Part shown: positions 20,525 to 29,656 of the stretch, one piece after another | Numbering within the stretch: the stretch's first letter is position 1 | Layout of the letters: each line of letters starts with the position of its first letter | Source of the DNA: Erwinia persicina | GTDB lineage: Bacteria; Pseudomonadota; Gammaproteobacteria; Enterobacterales; Enterobacteriaceae | Length of the DNA stretch: 64,000 nucleotides | NCBI RefSeq assembly: GCF_014838825.1 | Contig: NZ_JACYMO010000010.1 | Location: 62,001 to 126,000 of the forward strand | Direction: 5' to 3' | Notes under the pieces: generated by a model | What the model was told of the DNA's origin: nothing | What the model saw: the letters and a program-made list of their open reading frames with translations, nothing else | Database searches by the model: none | Made by a program: the position numbers and the translations under genes

Positions 20525-22171
20525 ATGGATTCGCAACGCAATCTTTTCCTCATCGCTTTTCTGTTCGTGTCCTTTATGATCTGGCAAGCCTGGCAGACGG
20601 ACCACGCTCCGCAGCCATTGCAGACCCAGACCACACAGAACACCAACAGCGCAGTCGGTGATGCCGCCAATCAGGGTGTCCCTGCCAGCGGACAGGGCAA
20701 AACGATCACCGTTAAGACTGATGTCCTGTCTTTGAACATCAATACTCGCGGTGGCGATATTGACCAGGCGTTATTGCTGACTTACCCGGACTCACTGGGT
20801 TCTGACAAGCCTTTCCAGCTGTTGGAAACCACGCCAGGCTTCCTGTATCAGGCGCAGAGCGGCCTGACCGGTCGTAATGGCCCGGATAACCCGGCGAACG
20901 GCGCACGTCCGCTGTATACCGCAGCTCAGGATCACTTCGAACTGGCTGAAGGCCAGAGCGAACTGCGTATCCCGCTGACCTTTACCGCTGAGAATGGCGC
21001 GACCTACACCAAGACCTTCGTGCTGAAGCGCGGTGAATACGCCATTAATGTCGATTATCAGATCAACAACGCCTCTCAGCAGCCGCTGGAAGTGTCGATG
21101 TTCGGTCAGCTGAAGCAGTCCATTGACCTGCCGAAGCATCGCGATACCGGCAGCAGCAACTTTGCCCTGCACACTTTCCGTGGTGCGGCTTACTCCAGCA
21201 GTGAGACCAACTACGAGAAGTACAAATTCGACAAAATCAGCGACAACGAAAACCTGAGCACCACCACCAACAACGGTTGGGTGGCGATGCTGCAGCAGTA
21301 TTTCGCGACCGCATGGGTACCACAGACAGCAGGCATCAACACGCTGTACACCAGCAATCTGGGTAACGGTATTGCCGCCATTGGCTACAAGTCTGCGCCA
21401 GTGACCATCGCGCCGGGTTCCCAGCAGCAGCTGGCTGCCACCCTGTGGGTTGGCCCGGAAATTCAGGACAAGATGGCGGCCGTGGCCCCACACCTGGATC
21501 TGACCGTGGATTACGGCTGGCTGTGGTTTATTTCTCAGCCGCTGTTCAAACTGCTGAAATTCCTGCATACCTTTATCGGTAACTGGGGCTTCTCGATTAT
21601 CGTTATCACCTTCATCGTTCGTGGCATCATGTACCCGCTGACCAAGGCGCAGTACACCTCCATGGCGAAAATGCGCATGCTGCAGCCGAAGATCCAGGCG
21701 ATGCGTGAGCGTTTAGGCGACGATAAGCAGAAGATGAGTCAGGAGATGATGGCGCTGTATAAGGCGGAGAAAGTGAATCCGCTGGGTGGCTGTCTGCCGC
21801 TGGTTATCCAGATGCCAATCTTCCTGGCCCTGTACTACATGCTGATGGGCTCCGTTGAACTGCGTCATGCGCCGTTCGCACTGTGGATCCATGACCTGGC
21901 CGCACAGGACCCGTATTACATCCTGCCGATCCTGATGGGTATCACGATGTTCTTCATTCAGAAGATGTCGCCGACCACAGTGACCGACCCGATGCAGCAG
22001 AAGATCATGACCTTCATGCCGGTCATCTTCACCGTGTTCTTCCTGTGGTTCCCTTCAGGTCTGGTGCTGTACTACATCGTCAGTAACCTGGTGACCATTC
22101 TCCAGCAGCAGCTGATTTATCGCGGCCTGGAAAAGCGTGGCCTGCACAGCCGCGACAAGAAAAAAGCGTAA
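20525..22171 (+). CDS. yidC: Membrane protein insertase YidC
   Basis: A 548-residue inner-membrane insertase, the same length as E. coli YidC. The N-terminal anchor ([16 protein letters not shown]) is followed by a large periplasmic beta-sandwich (about 60-340) and five conserved membrane segments in the last 200 residues. The hydrophilic-groove arginine is in [19 protein letters not shown] (about 356-374). It ends in a basic tail (RDKKKA) that contacts ribosomes. It inserts Sec-independent proteins, including the Fo c subunit encoded in this window. Confidence 0.98.
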   Translation: MDSQRNLFLIAFLFVSFMIWQAWQTDHAPQPLQTQTTQNTNSAVGDAANQGVPASGQGKTITVKTDVLSLNINTRGGDIDQALLLTYPDSLGSDKPFQLLETTPGFLYQAQSGLTGRNGPDNPANGARPLYTAAQDHFELAEGQSELRIPLTFTAENGATYTKTFVLKRGEYAINVDYQINNASQQPLEVSMFGQLKQSIDLPKHRDTGSSNFALHTFRGAAYSSSETNYEKYKFDKISDNENLSTTTNNGWVAMLQQYFATAWVPQTAGINTLYTSNLGNGIAAIGYKSAPVTIAPGSQQQLAATLWVGPEIQDKMAAVAPHLDLTVDYGWLWFISQPLFKLLKFLHTFIGNWGFSIIVITFIVRGIMYPLTKAQYTSMAKMRMLQPKIQAMRERLGDDKQKMSQEMMALYKAEKVNPLGGCLPLVIQMPIFLALYYMLMGSVELRHAPFALWIHDLAAQDPYYILPILMGITMFFIQKMSPTTVTDPMQQKIMTFMPVIFTVFFLWFPSGLVLYYIVSNLVTILQQQLIYRGLEKRGLHSRDKKKA

Positions 22172-22183
22172 CGCGTTTGATGT

Positions 22184-22216
22184 TGCGGGCTGACCGAAAC
22201 AGAAGGTCAGCCCCTA
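22184..22216. repeat. Short palindromic repeat, TGTAGG-flanked family (copy 2)
   Basis: GGGCTGACC (22187-22195) pairs with GGTCAGCCC (22205-22213) around GAAACAGAA, followed by CTACAATGT. The string CTGACCGAAACAGAAGG is repeated exactly at 61946-61962. Confidence 0.6.
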
Positions 22217-22263
22217 CAATGTCGGGGTCGCCCCGTGCTAACGGAACGAACAATGCTTACACT

Positions 22264-22290
22264 AAGGCGGTCATCATGACCGCCTTTTTT
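22264..22290 (+). terminator. Rho-independent terminator after yidC
   Basis: AAGGCGGTCAT and ATGACCGCCTT form an 11-bp stem around one base, then continue into a T-run. It lies just upstream of the mnmE start, so mnmE may be partly insulated from the rpmH operon. Confidence 0.85.
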
Positions 22291-22311
22291 ATTCCAAAAA
22301 GAGAATTCAAT

Positions 22312-23676
22312 ATGAGCCATAGCGATACTATCGTCGCACAGGCGACGCCTCCGGGCCGCGGCGGCGTTGGCATTCTGCGTGTTTCCGGCAGTAAAGCTGC
22401 CGACGTCGCACAGCTGCTACTGGGCAAACTGCCAAAGCCACGCTACGCCGACTACCTGCCTTTCCGCGACGCTGACGGCAGCACGCTCGACCAGGGTATC
22501 GCGCTGTGGTTCCCTGGCCCGAACTCATTCACCGGTGAAGACGTGCTGGAACTGCAGGGTCACGGCGGCCCGGTGATCCTCGATCTGCTGCTGAAGCGTA
22601 TTGTCGCGCTGCCTGGCCTGCGTATCGCTAACCCGGGCGAGTTCTCCGAACGCGCCTTCCTCAATGACAAGCTGGACCTGGCCCAGGCAGAGGCCATTGC
22701 CGATCTGATCGATGCCAGTTCAGAGCAGGCGGCACGCTCGGCGGTCAATTCGCTGCAGGGCGTTTTCTCCGCCCGCGTTAATCATCTGGTGGAAGCACTT
22801 ACTCACCTGCGGATCTTCGTTGAGGCTGCCATCGACTTCCCGGACGAGGAGATTGACTTCCTTTCTGACGGCAAAATCGAAGCACTGCTGCATCAGGTGA
22901 TAGCTGACCTGGATAGCGTACGCGCTGAAGCACGCCAGGGTAGCCTGCTGCGCGAAGGGATGAAAGTGGTCATTGCCGGACGCCCTAATGCCGGCAAATC
23001 CAGCCTGCTGAACGCGCTGGCCGGACGTGAAGCAGCGATTGTCACCGATATTGCCGGGACCACCCGCGACGTGCTGCGTGAGCATATTCATATAGACGGC
23101 ATGCCGCTGCATATAATTGATACAGCAGGGCTACGGGAAGCCGGTGACGAAGTTGAACGCATCGGCATCGAACGGGCATGGAATGAGATCGAACAGGCCG
23201 ACCGCGTACTGTTTATGGTAGACGGTACCACCACCGGTGAAACAGCGCCTGCGGCAATCTGGCCGGACTTTATGGCCCGTTTACCGGCGGCGTTACCGGT
23301 TACCGTCGTACGCAACAAGGCGGATATGACCGGCGAAGTGCTGGGTCTTGAGGAAGTGAATGGTCACTCACTTATTCGTCTGTCAGCCCGGACCGGTGAC
23401 GGCATTGATGTGCTGCGGGACCACCTGAAGCAGAGCATGGGCTTCTCCGGTAATATGGAGGGGGGCTTCCTGGCACGTCGTCGTCATCTGCAGGCGCTGG
23501 AGTTAGCAGCCACTCACTTACAACAGGGGAAAGACCAGTTGCTGGGTGCGTGGGCGGGGGAATTACTGGCTGAAGAACTGCGTCTGGCACAGCAGTCGCT
23601 GAGTGAGATCACCGGTGAGTTCAGTTCCGATGACCTGTTAGGCCGTATCTTCTCCAGTTTCTGTATAGGGAAGTAA
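22312..23676 (+). CDS. mnmE: tRNA modification GTPase MnmE
   Basis: A 454-residue GTPase, exactly the E. coli length. The N-terminal tetrahydrofolate-binding domain starts [19 protein letters not shown] helical domain with an inserted G domain follows: G1 GRPNAGKSS (about 223-231), G2 TTRD, G3 DTAGL, G4 NKAD. It ends in the catalytic CIGK. With MnmG, also in this window, it forms the cmnm5 modification at U34 of certain tRNAs. The start at 22312 matches the family; longer in-frame starts lie inside the terminator hairpin region. Confidence 0.98.
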   Translation: MSHSDTIVAQATPPGRGGVGILRVSGSKAADVAQLLLGKLPKPRYADYLPFRDADGSTLDQGIALWFPGPNSFTGEDVLELQGHGGPVILDLLLKRIVALPGLRIANPGEFSERAFLNDKLDLAQAEAIADLIDASSEQAARSAVNSLQGVFSARVNHLVEALTHLRIFVEAAIDFPDEEIDFLSDGKIEALLHQVIADLDSVRAEARQGSLLREGMKVVIAGRPNAGKSSLLNALAGREAAIVTDIAGTTRDVLREHIHIDGMPLHIIDTAGLREAGDEVERIGIERAWNEIEQADRVLFMVDGTTTGETAPAAIWPDFMARLPAALPVTVVRNKADMTGEVLGLEEVNGHSLIRLSARTGDGIDVLRDHLKQSMGFSGNMEGGFLARRRHLQALELAATHLQQGKDQLLGAWAGELLAEELRLAQQSLSEITGEFSSDDLLGRIFSSFCIGK

Positions 23677-23832
23677 TCCGCCGGCAGGATCGCTCTTATC
23701 CACCAGCAATCTGTCCATAAACAGTGACAATAGTCCGAAAATGACCCTGAGAATGGAATCTCAGGTGAAATCAGGTAAGAATATTCTTACAATAGCAGTG
23801 ATGATTATCCGACCATTTTCACGGAGCGACAG

Positions 23833-24576
23833 ATGGCAAGTCATTTTGCACGTTGGGCTCTCGCCCAGACCAGACCCCGGGTACACCGACTTCCACATCC
23901 GATTGTAGAGTACGCCAGCAGATTCACAGAGAAGCGTCGTGCCCGCTATCTGGCCGCCCGTATCCTGCTGGCCGAGCTGATGCAGCGTGTATACGGGATG
24001 CCTGTTCTGCCAGAGCTGATCACCAGCGCCAGCGGACGCCCCTGCTTTGCCGATCAGGATCTTCCGGACTTCAGTTTTGCCTACGCCGGAAATATGGTCG
24101 GCGTAGCGTTAGCAGAGGAAGGAGGGCGTGCCGGGCTGGACATGGAAATTATTCGCGCGCACAGTCGCCAGACGATGGAGCATCATTTTGAATGCCTGTC
24201 GTCAGGGGAAAAGGCCTGGATCAATGCGCAGAACGACGCCATTGAAGCCTCCACTCAACTCTGGACGCTGCGCCAGAGCATTCTCAAGCTGACCGGGGAA
24301 GGCGAAGACGGGATCAACTCGCTGCGATTACATCCCGCATCGGGACGCCTGCGTTCGGTTACCTGGCCTGACATACAGGCGCTGTGTGACGTTGAGCCGT
24401 TACTGGTCTGGTCCTGCGCACTGTCGCCAGGCACCGACCGGCTGCGGCTGTGGGAATATAATCATGATAATGGATGGGAATCGCTGCGCGATTTTAATGT
24501 CTGCGCCCAAAATCTGGGGCCGCGCACGCTGCGACTGACCAGCCTGCCAACCGAAAAACAGCTTAACTATTCCTGA
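23833..24576 (+). CDS. yieE: YieE-like phosphopantetheinyl transferase homologue (degenerate active site)
   Basis: A 247-residue member of the 4'-phosphopantetheinyl transferase family, similar along its length to E. coli YieE (MASHFAR start, FAYAGNMVGVAL, GLDME). The first metal-binding acid is kept in GLDMEII (about 97-103). In typical Sfp-type enzymes the second motif is WxxKES; here it reads WTLRQSILKLTG, so the lysine is R and the metal-binding glutamate is Q. E. coli YieE is also altered there. The protein may be inactive or use different chemistry. Its neighbours adeP and yieH match the E. coli order. Confidence 0.85.
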   Translation: MASHFARWALAQTRPRVHRLPHPIVEYASRFTEKRRARYLAARILLAELMQRVYGMPVLPELITSASGRPCFADQDLPDFSFAYAGNMVGVALAEEGGRAGLDMEIIRAHSRQTMEHHFECLSSGEKAWINAQNDAIEASTQLWTLRQSILKLTGEGEDGINSLRLHPASGRLRSVTWPDIQALCDVEPLLVWSCALSPGTDRLRLWEYNHDNGWESLRDFNVCAQNLGPRTLRLTSLPTEKQLNYS

Positions 24577-24583
24577 AGAGGAT

Positions 24584-24607
24584 GCGGGTGGCCTTTCTGC
24601 CACCCGC
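24584..24607. terminator. Shared hairpin between convergent yieE and adeP
   Basis: GCGGGTGGC (24584-24592), loop CTTTCT, GCCACCCGC (24599-24607): a perfect 9-bp stem 7 bp after the yieE stop and 8 bp before the adeP stop. No long T-run is present. Confidence 0.6.
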
Positions 24608-24615
24608 CTGTTACA

Positions 24616-25929
24616 TCAGTGCGCGTCGACGAAGGCGATTTTCAGCACGAACAGCAACGCCACCACCACCACGCACGGGCTGATTTCACGCCAGCGGCCG
24701 GTTCCCAGTTTCATCACACAGTAAGAGATAAAGCCCAGCGCAATCCCTTCCGTAATCGAGAAACTAAACGGCATCATTGCCGCAGTAACAAACGCCGGAA
24801 CGGCTTCGGTCAGGTCGTCCCATTTCACGCGCGACAGGCTGGAGGTCATCAGCACGCCCACATAAATCAGCGCACCCGCTGCCGCGTAGGCTGGCACCAT
24901 GCCTGCCAGCGGTGACAGGAACATCACCAGCAGGAACAGTACGCCCGTCACGACCGCCATTAATCCCGTACGGCCACCGACAGACACACCGGATGAGCTT
25001 TCGATATAGGCGGTGACGGAAGAGGTGCCGATAAAGGAACCGGCGACAGAGCTGATGCTGTCGACGTACAGCGCCTGCTTCATGCGGGGGAACTTGCCGT
25101 TCTCATCGGTCAGGCCTGCTTTATCCGTTACGCCAATCAGCGTCCCGGAGGAGTCAAACAGGTTCACCAGCATAAAGGAGAAGATAATCCCCGCCATGCC
25201 AATATTCAGTGAATCCTTGAGATTAACCTGCCCCAGCACCGAGGTCACCGCCGGAGGCGCAGAAAAGATCCCCGTGTACTTCACGTCACCGATGGCCAAG
25301 CCAATACCGGTGGTCACCACGATCGACACCAGCACCGCAGCATGGATATTGCGTGAGGCGAGAATCGCGATAATAAAGAAGCCCAGTGCGCCCAGCAGCA
25401 CGCTGTGAGAGGTGAGGTTGCCCACCGACACCAGCGTCGCTTCATTGGCGACAATGATGCCTGCATTTTTCAGCCCCATCATGGCGATAAACAAGCCAAT
25501 ACCGGCGGTGATCCCCACCCGCAGGCTCAGCGGGATATTGGCGATCATCCAGTAGCGCACGCGGAAAATTGTCAGCAGCAGCAGCCCTACCGCTCCCCAG
25601 AAGATAGCACCCATACCGATCTGCCAGGAAATGCCCATCGCGCCAACTACCACAAAGGCAAAGAAAGCGTTCAGGCCCATCGCCGGCGCCAGGGCAACCG
25701 GCAGATTGGCTACCAGCCCCATCAAAATACTGCCAAAGGCGGCAATCAGGCAGGTCGTCACAAAGACGGCCTGGGTATCCATGCCAGCCACGCCCAGGAT
25801 CTGCGGGTTAACAAAAACGATATAGACCATCGTCAGGAAAGTGGTGAAACCAGCAATCACCTCAGTACGTACGGTGGTGCCATGCTCCTGCAATTTAAAA
25901 ATCCGTTGTAACAGACCGGGATTCGTCAT
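24616..25929 (-). CDS. adeP: Adenine permease, NCS2/AzgA-like
   Basis: A 437-residue inner-membrane nucleobase:proton symporter with 12-14 hydrophobic segments, closely similar to E. coli AdeP (YieG). Family segments include LAPAMGLNAFFAF (about 73-85), NLFDSSGTLIGVTDKAGL and the C-terminal ALLFVLKIAF. I chose the ATG at 25929: it gives the family N-terminus (LLQRIFKLQEHGTT) and has a GGA site upstream, whereas the longer reading from 26019 extends into the control region. A PurR-type operator lies 85 bp upstream, as expected for a purine-repressed gene. Confidence 0.92.
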   Translation of the reverse strand: MTNPGLLQRIFKLQEHGTTVRTEVIAGFTTFLTMVYIVFVNPQILGVAGMDTQAVFVTTCLIAAFGSILMGLVANLPVALAPAMGLNAFFAFVVVGAMGISWQIGMGAIFWGAVGLLLLTIFRVRYWMIANIPLSLRVGITAGIGLFIAMMGLKNAGIIVANEATLVSVGNLTSHSVLLGALGFFIIAILASRNIHAAVLVSIVVTTGIGLAIGDVKYTGIFSAPPAVTSVLGQVNLKDSLNIGMAGIIFSFMLVNLFDSSGTLIGVTDKAGLTDENGKFPRMKQALYVDSISSVAGSFIGTSSVTAYIESSSGVSVGGRTGLMAVVTGVLFLLVMFLSPLAGMVPAYAAAGALIYVGVLMTSSLSRVKWDDLTEAVPAFVTAAMMPFSFSITEGIALGFISYCVMKLGTGRWREISPCVVVVALLFVLKIAFVDAH

Positions 25930-26014
25930 TATGTGTTTCCAGAACGGAGAAAAGTTGTCGGCCGTTATCCTACCCCAAAATTCAGATTTTGGGATATTGA
26001 TCACCCGGTTTTTT

Positions 26015-26028
26015 CGCAACCGATTGCG
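26015..26028. promoter_or_regulatory. PurR operator upstream of adeP
   Basis: CGCAACCGATTGCG keeps both half-sites CGCAA and TTGCG of the PurR consensus CGCAAACGTTTGCG; two central bases differ. It is well placed to repress adeP when hypoxanthine or guanine is plentiful. Confidence 0.7.
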
Positions 26029-26174
26029 CTGTTTTTACCGTCTTATCTCTGCCGTTAACTGGAAAAGACACTTCACACGGCAAAAAACAGGGTTTGTACG
26101 ATCAATAATCGAAATGCCCCCCTGCTTCACGCTACTATTCGGTATCAGCCCATCAGGACGCATAAGGAAGCAGG

Positions 26175-26837
26175 ATGTCAGTGGAATGTATTTTTTTCGA
26201 TTGTGACGGCACACTGGTCGACAGCGAAATGCTCTGTACGCAGGCGTACGTTAACACCTTCGCAGAGTTTGGCGCTTCGCTGTCGTTGCAGGAGATGTTC
26301 GAGAAATATAAAGGCGTGAAGCTGTATGACATCATCGCCGACGTCTGCCGGCAGCATCAGCTCACAACGCCCGTGGAGGTCCTTGAGCCAGCCTATCGCC
26401 GGGAAGTGGCCCGGTTGTTCGAGTTAGAGCTTAAACCGATCACCGGAGCTAAAGCGCTACTGGACAAGATCGGTGTAGCGATGTGTGTTGTCTCCAACGG
26501 CACGGTCCCCAAAATGGAGCATTCGCTTGGCCTGACCGGAATGCGTGCGTACTTTGGCGATCGTCTCTACAGCGGTTACGACATCGGACACTGGAAGCCG
26601 GAGCCGGAGCTGATGTACCACGCTGCCCGGCAGATGGGCGTTGCAATTGAGCACTGCATACTGGTGGATGACTCGGAAGCCGGGGCGAAGGCCGGCATCG
26701 CGGCCGGGATCCCGGTATTCTATTATTGCGTGGATGCCCATAACCCCCATATCGATCACCCGCTGGTAACGGTATTTAAGGATATGGCCGATCTACCCGG
26801 GCTCTGGCAGGCACGCGGCTGGCAGCTGACCCGCTGA
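26175..26837 (+). CDS. yieH: 6-phosphogluconate phosphatase YieH (HAD)
   Basis: A 220-residue HAD phosphatase, beta-phosphoglucomutase-like subfamily. Motif I FFDCDGTLVDSE contains nucleophile D9 and acid D11; motif II is VVSNGT (about 99-104); the lysine is in HWKPEPELM and motif IV is LVDDSEAGAKAG. E. coli YieH dephosphorylates 6-phosphogluconate. It is divergent from adeP. It may be related metabolically to the ketogluconate route at the window start, though there is no direct evidence. Confidence 0.9.
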   Translation: MSVECIFFDCDGTLVDSEMLCTQAYVNTFAEFGASLSLQEMFEKYKGVKLYDIIADVCRQHQLTTPVEVLEPAYRREVARLFELELKPITGAKALLDKIGVAMCVVSNGTVPKMEHSLGLTGMRAYFGDRLYSGYDIGHWKPEPELMYHAARQMGVAIEHCILVDDSEAGAKAGIAAGIPVFYYCVDAHNPHIDHPLVTVFKDMADLPGLWQARGWQLTR

Positions 26838-26894
26838 CGGCAATAGTATAGGCCGTAACGCCTTTACCTGTATTTTCAGGGCACACGGACGGGA

Positions 26895-27182
26895 TTAAGA
26901 CTCAATCCCGTCATTTTTATTGATATACCAGCGCAGTGACTTCAACAACAGGGAAGAGTGTTTGATCACTTTCCCCTCGGCAACCAACTGGAGAAGCAGG
27001 GTGCGTGTAATATAAATACTCTCTCCGCAGCTGTCCGCTAAATCCCGGGTTTTAGGCCAGACCTCAGGCTGCTGTAAGCCGCCCCCCTCTCCCCGACTGG
27101 ATTCAATCTCGCCACAAATTAACGCTAACTGATGTAGCATTTCGCATTTTTTTTGCTCTACAGGTGTTTTCTTTATTTTCAT
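26895..27182 (-). CDS. PapI/FaeA-like winged-helix regulator
   Basis: A small protein of 95 residues from the start at 27182, which has an AGGGGG ribosome site; a longer in-frame reading begins at 27242. Residues about 40-90 resemble the FaeA/PapI winged helix: WPKTRDLADSCGESIYITRTL followed by a hydrophobic helix LLQLVAEGKVIKHS and an aromatic RWYI strand. PapI-type proteins work with Lrp to switch fimbrial operons on and off. No fimbrial gene lies nearby, so it is an orphan or acts elsewhere. It is on the same strand as, and 107 bp downstream of, the RfaH-like gene, with AT-rich surroundings. The family call is by eye and moderate. Confidence 0.6.
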   Translation of the reverse strand: MKIKKTPVEQKKCEMLHQLALICGEIESSRGEGGGLQQPEVWPKTRDLADSCGESIYITRTLLLQLVAEGKVIKHSSLLLKSLRWYINKNDGIES

Positions 27183-27289
27183 ATCAATCAACCCCCTATT
27201 ACCCGGCGTCATAAAAGCATCAAGAGATGAATAAAAAAACAAGTAATCAGCAGCGTTAACAAACCGATATAATATAAAGCTAAATTTAA

Positions 27290-27760
27290 TTATTCGACAC
27301 GGTTTAGCCTTATTTCTGACATGATCATTTCATGCAGAAAAGACAGTAAACCATAGCTGTTGCCGTCCTTTATTTTTTCCAGCCTTTCTTCCATTTTCAT
27401 CAGATTATGGTCATTGTTGACCTGATCGTCAGTCAAGGAGTGGTTACAGGCTCTTCTCATCAATGCTTCAATCAGGCTTTGCGGTAAGGGCCGGGGTTCA
27501 CGGCCAAACTTAACAATATAACTGACCCCGGGTAAGGCATTTATCCTGGCAGTATTGATGAGGTCAGCATCAATTTTAACGAACAGATAAGGAGGAAACA
27601 TCGGCTCAACACTGACTTTGATTCGCTGCGAACCGGCGCGTTTTTTTTCGCGCGTCATCATCGGACAAAAGGTGGTTATCCCGATTTTTTCCAGCGAATC
27701 CTCTGCCTGCTCCATACGCCCATACTTACAAAAAATTAAATACCAACCACTTACTGTCAT
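27290..27760 (-). CDS. RfaH/NusG-like antiterminator with a non-KOW C-terminus
   Basis: A 156-residue protein from the ATG at 27760; the reading extends to 27793. Residues 1-95 are a clear NusG N-terminal domain of the RfaH type: GWYLIFCKYG (about 5-14), then CPMMTREKKRAG, VEPMFPPYLFVKID (near 48-61) and GVSYIVKFG. The E-x-x-FP-x-YLF segment is the same as in RfaH. After about residue 100 there is no KOW consensus (GDKV..G.F.G). The tail is charged and probably helical (MEERLEKIKDGNS...SEIRLNRVE). It may bind RNA polymerase without the usual ribosome or NusE contact. Neighbour of the PapI-like gene; target operon unknown. Confidence 0.75.
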   Translation of the reverse strand: MTVSGWYLIFCKYGRMEQAEDSLEKIGITTFCPMMTREKKRAGSQRIKVSVEPMFPPYLFVKIDADLINTARINALPGVSYIVKFGREPRPLPQSLIEALMRRACNHSLTDDQVNNDHNLMKMEERLEKIKDGNSYGLLSFLHEMIMSEIRLNRVE

Positions 27761-28283
27761 GCAGCCTGTTCCTTCATTATCCTGCCCCATCAATATCAGC
27801 AGGCAGGCTCCGCCACAACCTGACCATTATCATGGCAAGACAGAGTACAAAAATATTTTAAATAGTGATGGTGAATAATGGCGATACTTGAGTATGGATG
27901 CGGGCACAGATCCGCCTCCGCTAAAAACAGTTCGCCACCTTGCGGGGTAAAGTTAACCAGTTTTTTTTAAGCTGTAAACAACAATAAATGGCTAAAAAGC
28001 GTAAGTGGTAACAACTTTTCGATATTTTATCGATATAGCATCAATAAAAGCGACCTGATCACCCACACGAATAGTAATAAGTAAAATAATGAGTCGCAAA
28101 AATTAATTACGCGCCATATTTGTTGCCATGTTTTTTTTTGTAAAAAATAAACAGGCAGGAGGAAGACCCCCCCATCAGGACAGGTGGGTGCATTAAATAA
28201 CGCGTTCGCAGAGAAAGGGAGGAAAGTGTGAATACTGCCCGTGTCGTCCTGCGCGGTGTCCTCCCACACAGGACGACGGTCAG
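27761..28283. other. AT-rich non-coding stretch upstream of the RfaH-like gene
   Basis: About 520 bp, visibly more AT-rich than its flanks, with homopolymer runs (T8 near 27961, T10 near 28130). It must hold the promoter of the RfaH-like gene. A hairpin GTCGTCCTG/CAGGACGAC (28243-28251 with 28269-28277) lies just past the transporter stop. An 80-codon minus-strand frame at 28027-28269 has no recognisable features and was not called. Composition suggests acquired DNA and possible H-NS binding. Confidence 0.6.
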
Positions 28284-29522
28284 TCAGCCTATCGCACCCA
28301 GAGCGTCTTCGTTACCCTGCTTTTTCGGCAGCAGAAACAGCGTGGCAACGATATCCAGCAGATAGATCAGCGCCAGCAGGGTGATCGCCGCAGCAAACGA
28401 CCACTGGCTCACCAGCAGGCCAATCACCAGCGGACCAAAGCCACCCACGCCACGCCCCAGGTTAAACAGGACGTTCTGCGCCGTAGCGCGGACTTTCACC
28501 GGATAAGTGTCAGAGATTAGCGCGCCATAGCCGCCAATCATTCCGTTAACAAACATCCCCATCAGCGCACCGGTAAACAGCATGATGGTCGGGTCACGCA
28601 GCTGTGCGTACACCACCACCATGACGACCGCCCCCATCTGATAGATCAGGAAGATTTTCCAGCGCGCAAAGCGATCAGCCAGCAGACCAAACAGCCAGAT
28701 ACCGAAGGTCATACCCACCACCGTCACCGCCGTCCACAATCCTGACTTTGTCAGGGAGAAGCCAAACGTGGTTGAGAGGTAACTGGGCATCCAGATCATC
28801 AGGCCGTAGTAACCAAAATTCTGCACGGAACAGAGGATAAAGATACCGATGCTGGCTTTTGTGGTGGCAGCATCCGCAAACAGCAGCTTAATACGGGCGG
28901 AGAATGACAGCCCCTGATTGACGTCCACGTGTTCGGTGAAGGTATCCGGCTCCCCCATACCCCGCCGGATAGCAAACGATGCCAGCGCAGGCAGCAGTCC
29001 GACCAGAAACATACCGCGCCAGCCGATAATATCCAGCAGGAGTGGGGTGATAAACGCCGCCATCAGCACGCCCAGCTGCCAGCCCATACCGACCCACGCT
29101 GAAGCACGGTTGCGCTTGTTAGCAGGCCAGACCTCGGCAATCAGCGCCATACCAATACCGAATTCACCGCCCAGCCCCATTCCGGCCAGAGTACGGTATG
29201 CCAGCAGATCCCAGTATCCCTGCGCCACCGCGCACAGCCCGGTAAAGACGGAAAACATCAAAATAGTGAAGGTCAGGACGCGGATACGGCCAAAACGGTC
29301 GCTGATATGGCCAAAAATGATGCCGCCCAGCACGGCCCCTATTAAGGTCCAGGTCACCAGAGAGCCAGCCTGTGAAGGGTTTAACGCCAGAGACAGGCTG
29401 ATCGCCGGCAGCATAAAGCCGAGTATCAGCAGATCAAAGCCGTCCATTGCATAGCCACTGACCGCCGCAACCATCGCCTTTCCTGGCGTGACGCTGCGCT
29501 TATCCGGGGGGGAAACTGACAT
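28284..29522 (-). CDS. MFS transporter, aromatic acid:H+ symporter-like
   Basis: A 412-residue 12-helix major facilitator. The first helix has the AAHS-type signature GYAMDGFDLLILGFMLP (about 23-39). The loop 2-3 motif is GHISDRFGRIRVL (about 71-83), and motif repeats follow RGMGLGGEFG-like sequence. Relatives include PcaK, MhpT and other carboxylate or aromatic acid importers. The exact substrate is not readable. It stands alone, upstream of the phoU-pst cluster on the same strand but separated by a probable terminator. Confidence 0.75.
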   Translation of the reverse strand: MSVSPPDKRSVTPGKAMVAAVSGYAMDGFDLLILGFMLPAISLSLALNPSQAGSLVTWTLIGAVLGGIIFGHISDRFGRIRVLTFTILMFSVFTGLCAVAQGYWDLLAYRTLAGMGLGGEFGIGMALIAEVWPANKRNRASAWVGMGWQLGVLMAAFITPLLLDIIGWRGMFLVGLLPALASFAIRRGMGEPDTFTEHVDVNQGLSFSARIKLLFADAATTKASIGIFILCSVQNFGYYGLMIWMPSYLSTTFGFSLTKSGLWTAVTVVGMTFGIWLFGLLADRFARWKIFLIYQMGAVVMVVVYAQLRDPTIMLFTGALMGMFVNGMIGGYGALISDTYPVKVRATAQNVLFNLGRGVGGFGPLVIGLLVSQWSFAAAITLLALIYLLDIVATLFLLPKKQGNEDALGAIG

Positions 29523-29614
29523 GGTTTTCTGACCTTTTCATAAGAATTTGGCCGCAAGTATAAGTATGACGGCGCGTGGTATCCAGACGAAAAACTCATG
29601 GGTCAGGGCAGGAG

Positions 29615-29647
29615 GGAAGGAAAGGCATGCCGCAAGCCGGCACGCCT
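29615..29647 (-). terminator. Probable terminator after phoU
   Basis: On the minus strand AGGCGTGCCG, loop GCTTG, CGGCATGCCT (complement of 29638-29647 and 29623-29632) pairs with one G-U and runs into TTTCCTTCC. It is placed 9 bp after the phoU stop. Confidence 0.55.
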
Positions 29648-29656
29648 CGGCAGAGC

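Noticed and set aside
22177..22311. Longer mnmE start upstream of 22312
   Set aside because: It would run through the terminator hairpin after yidC and adds residues absent from the family.
28027..28269. 80-codon minus-strand frame with a hydrophobic tail
   Set aside because: No ribosome site, no family resemblance, odd composition, and it overlaps the hairpin past the MFS gene. Kept as non-coding.
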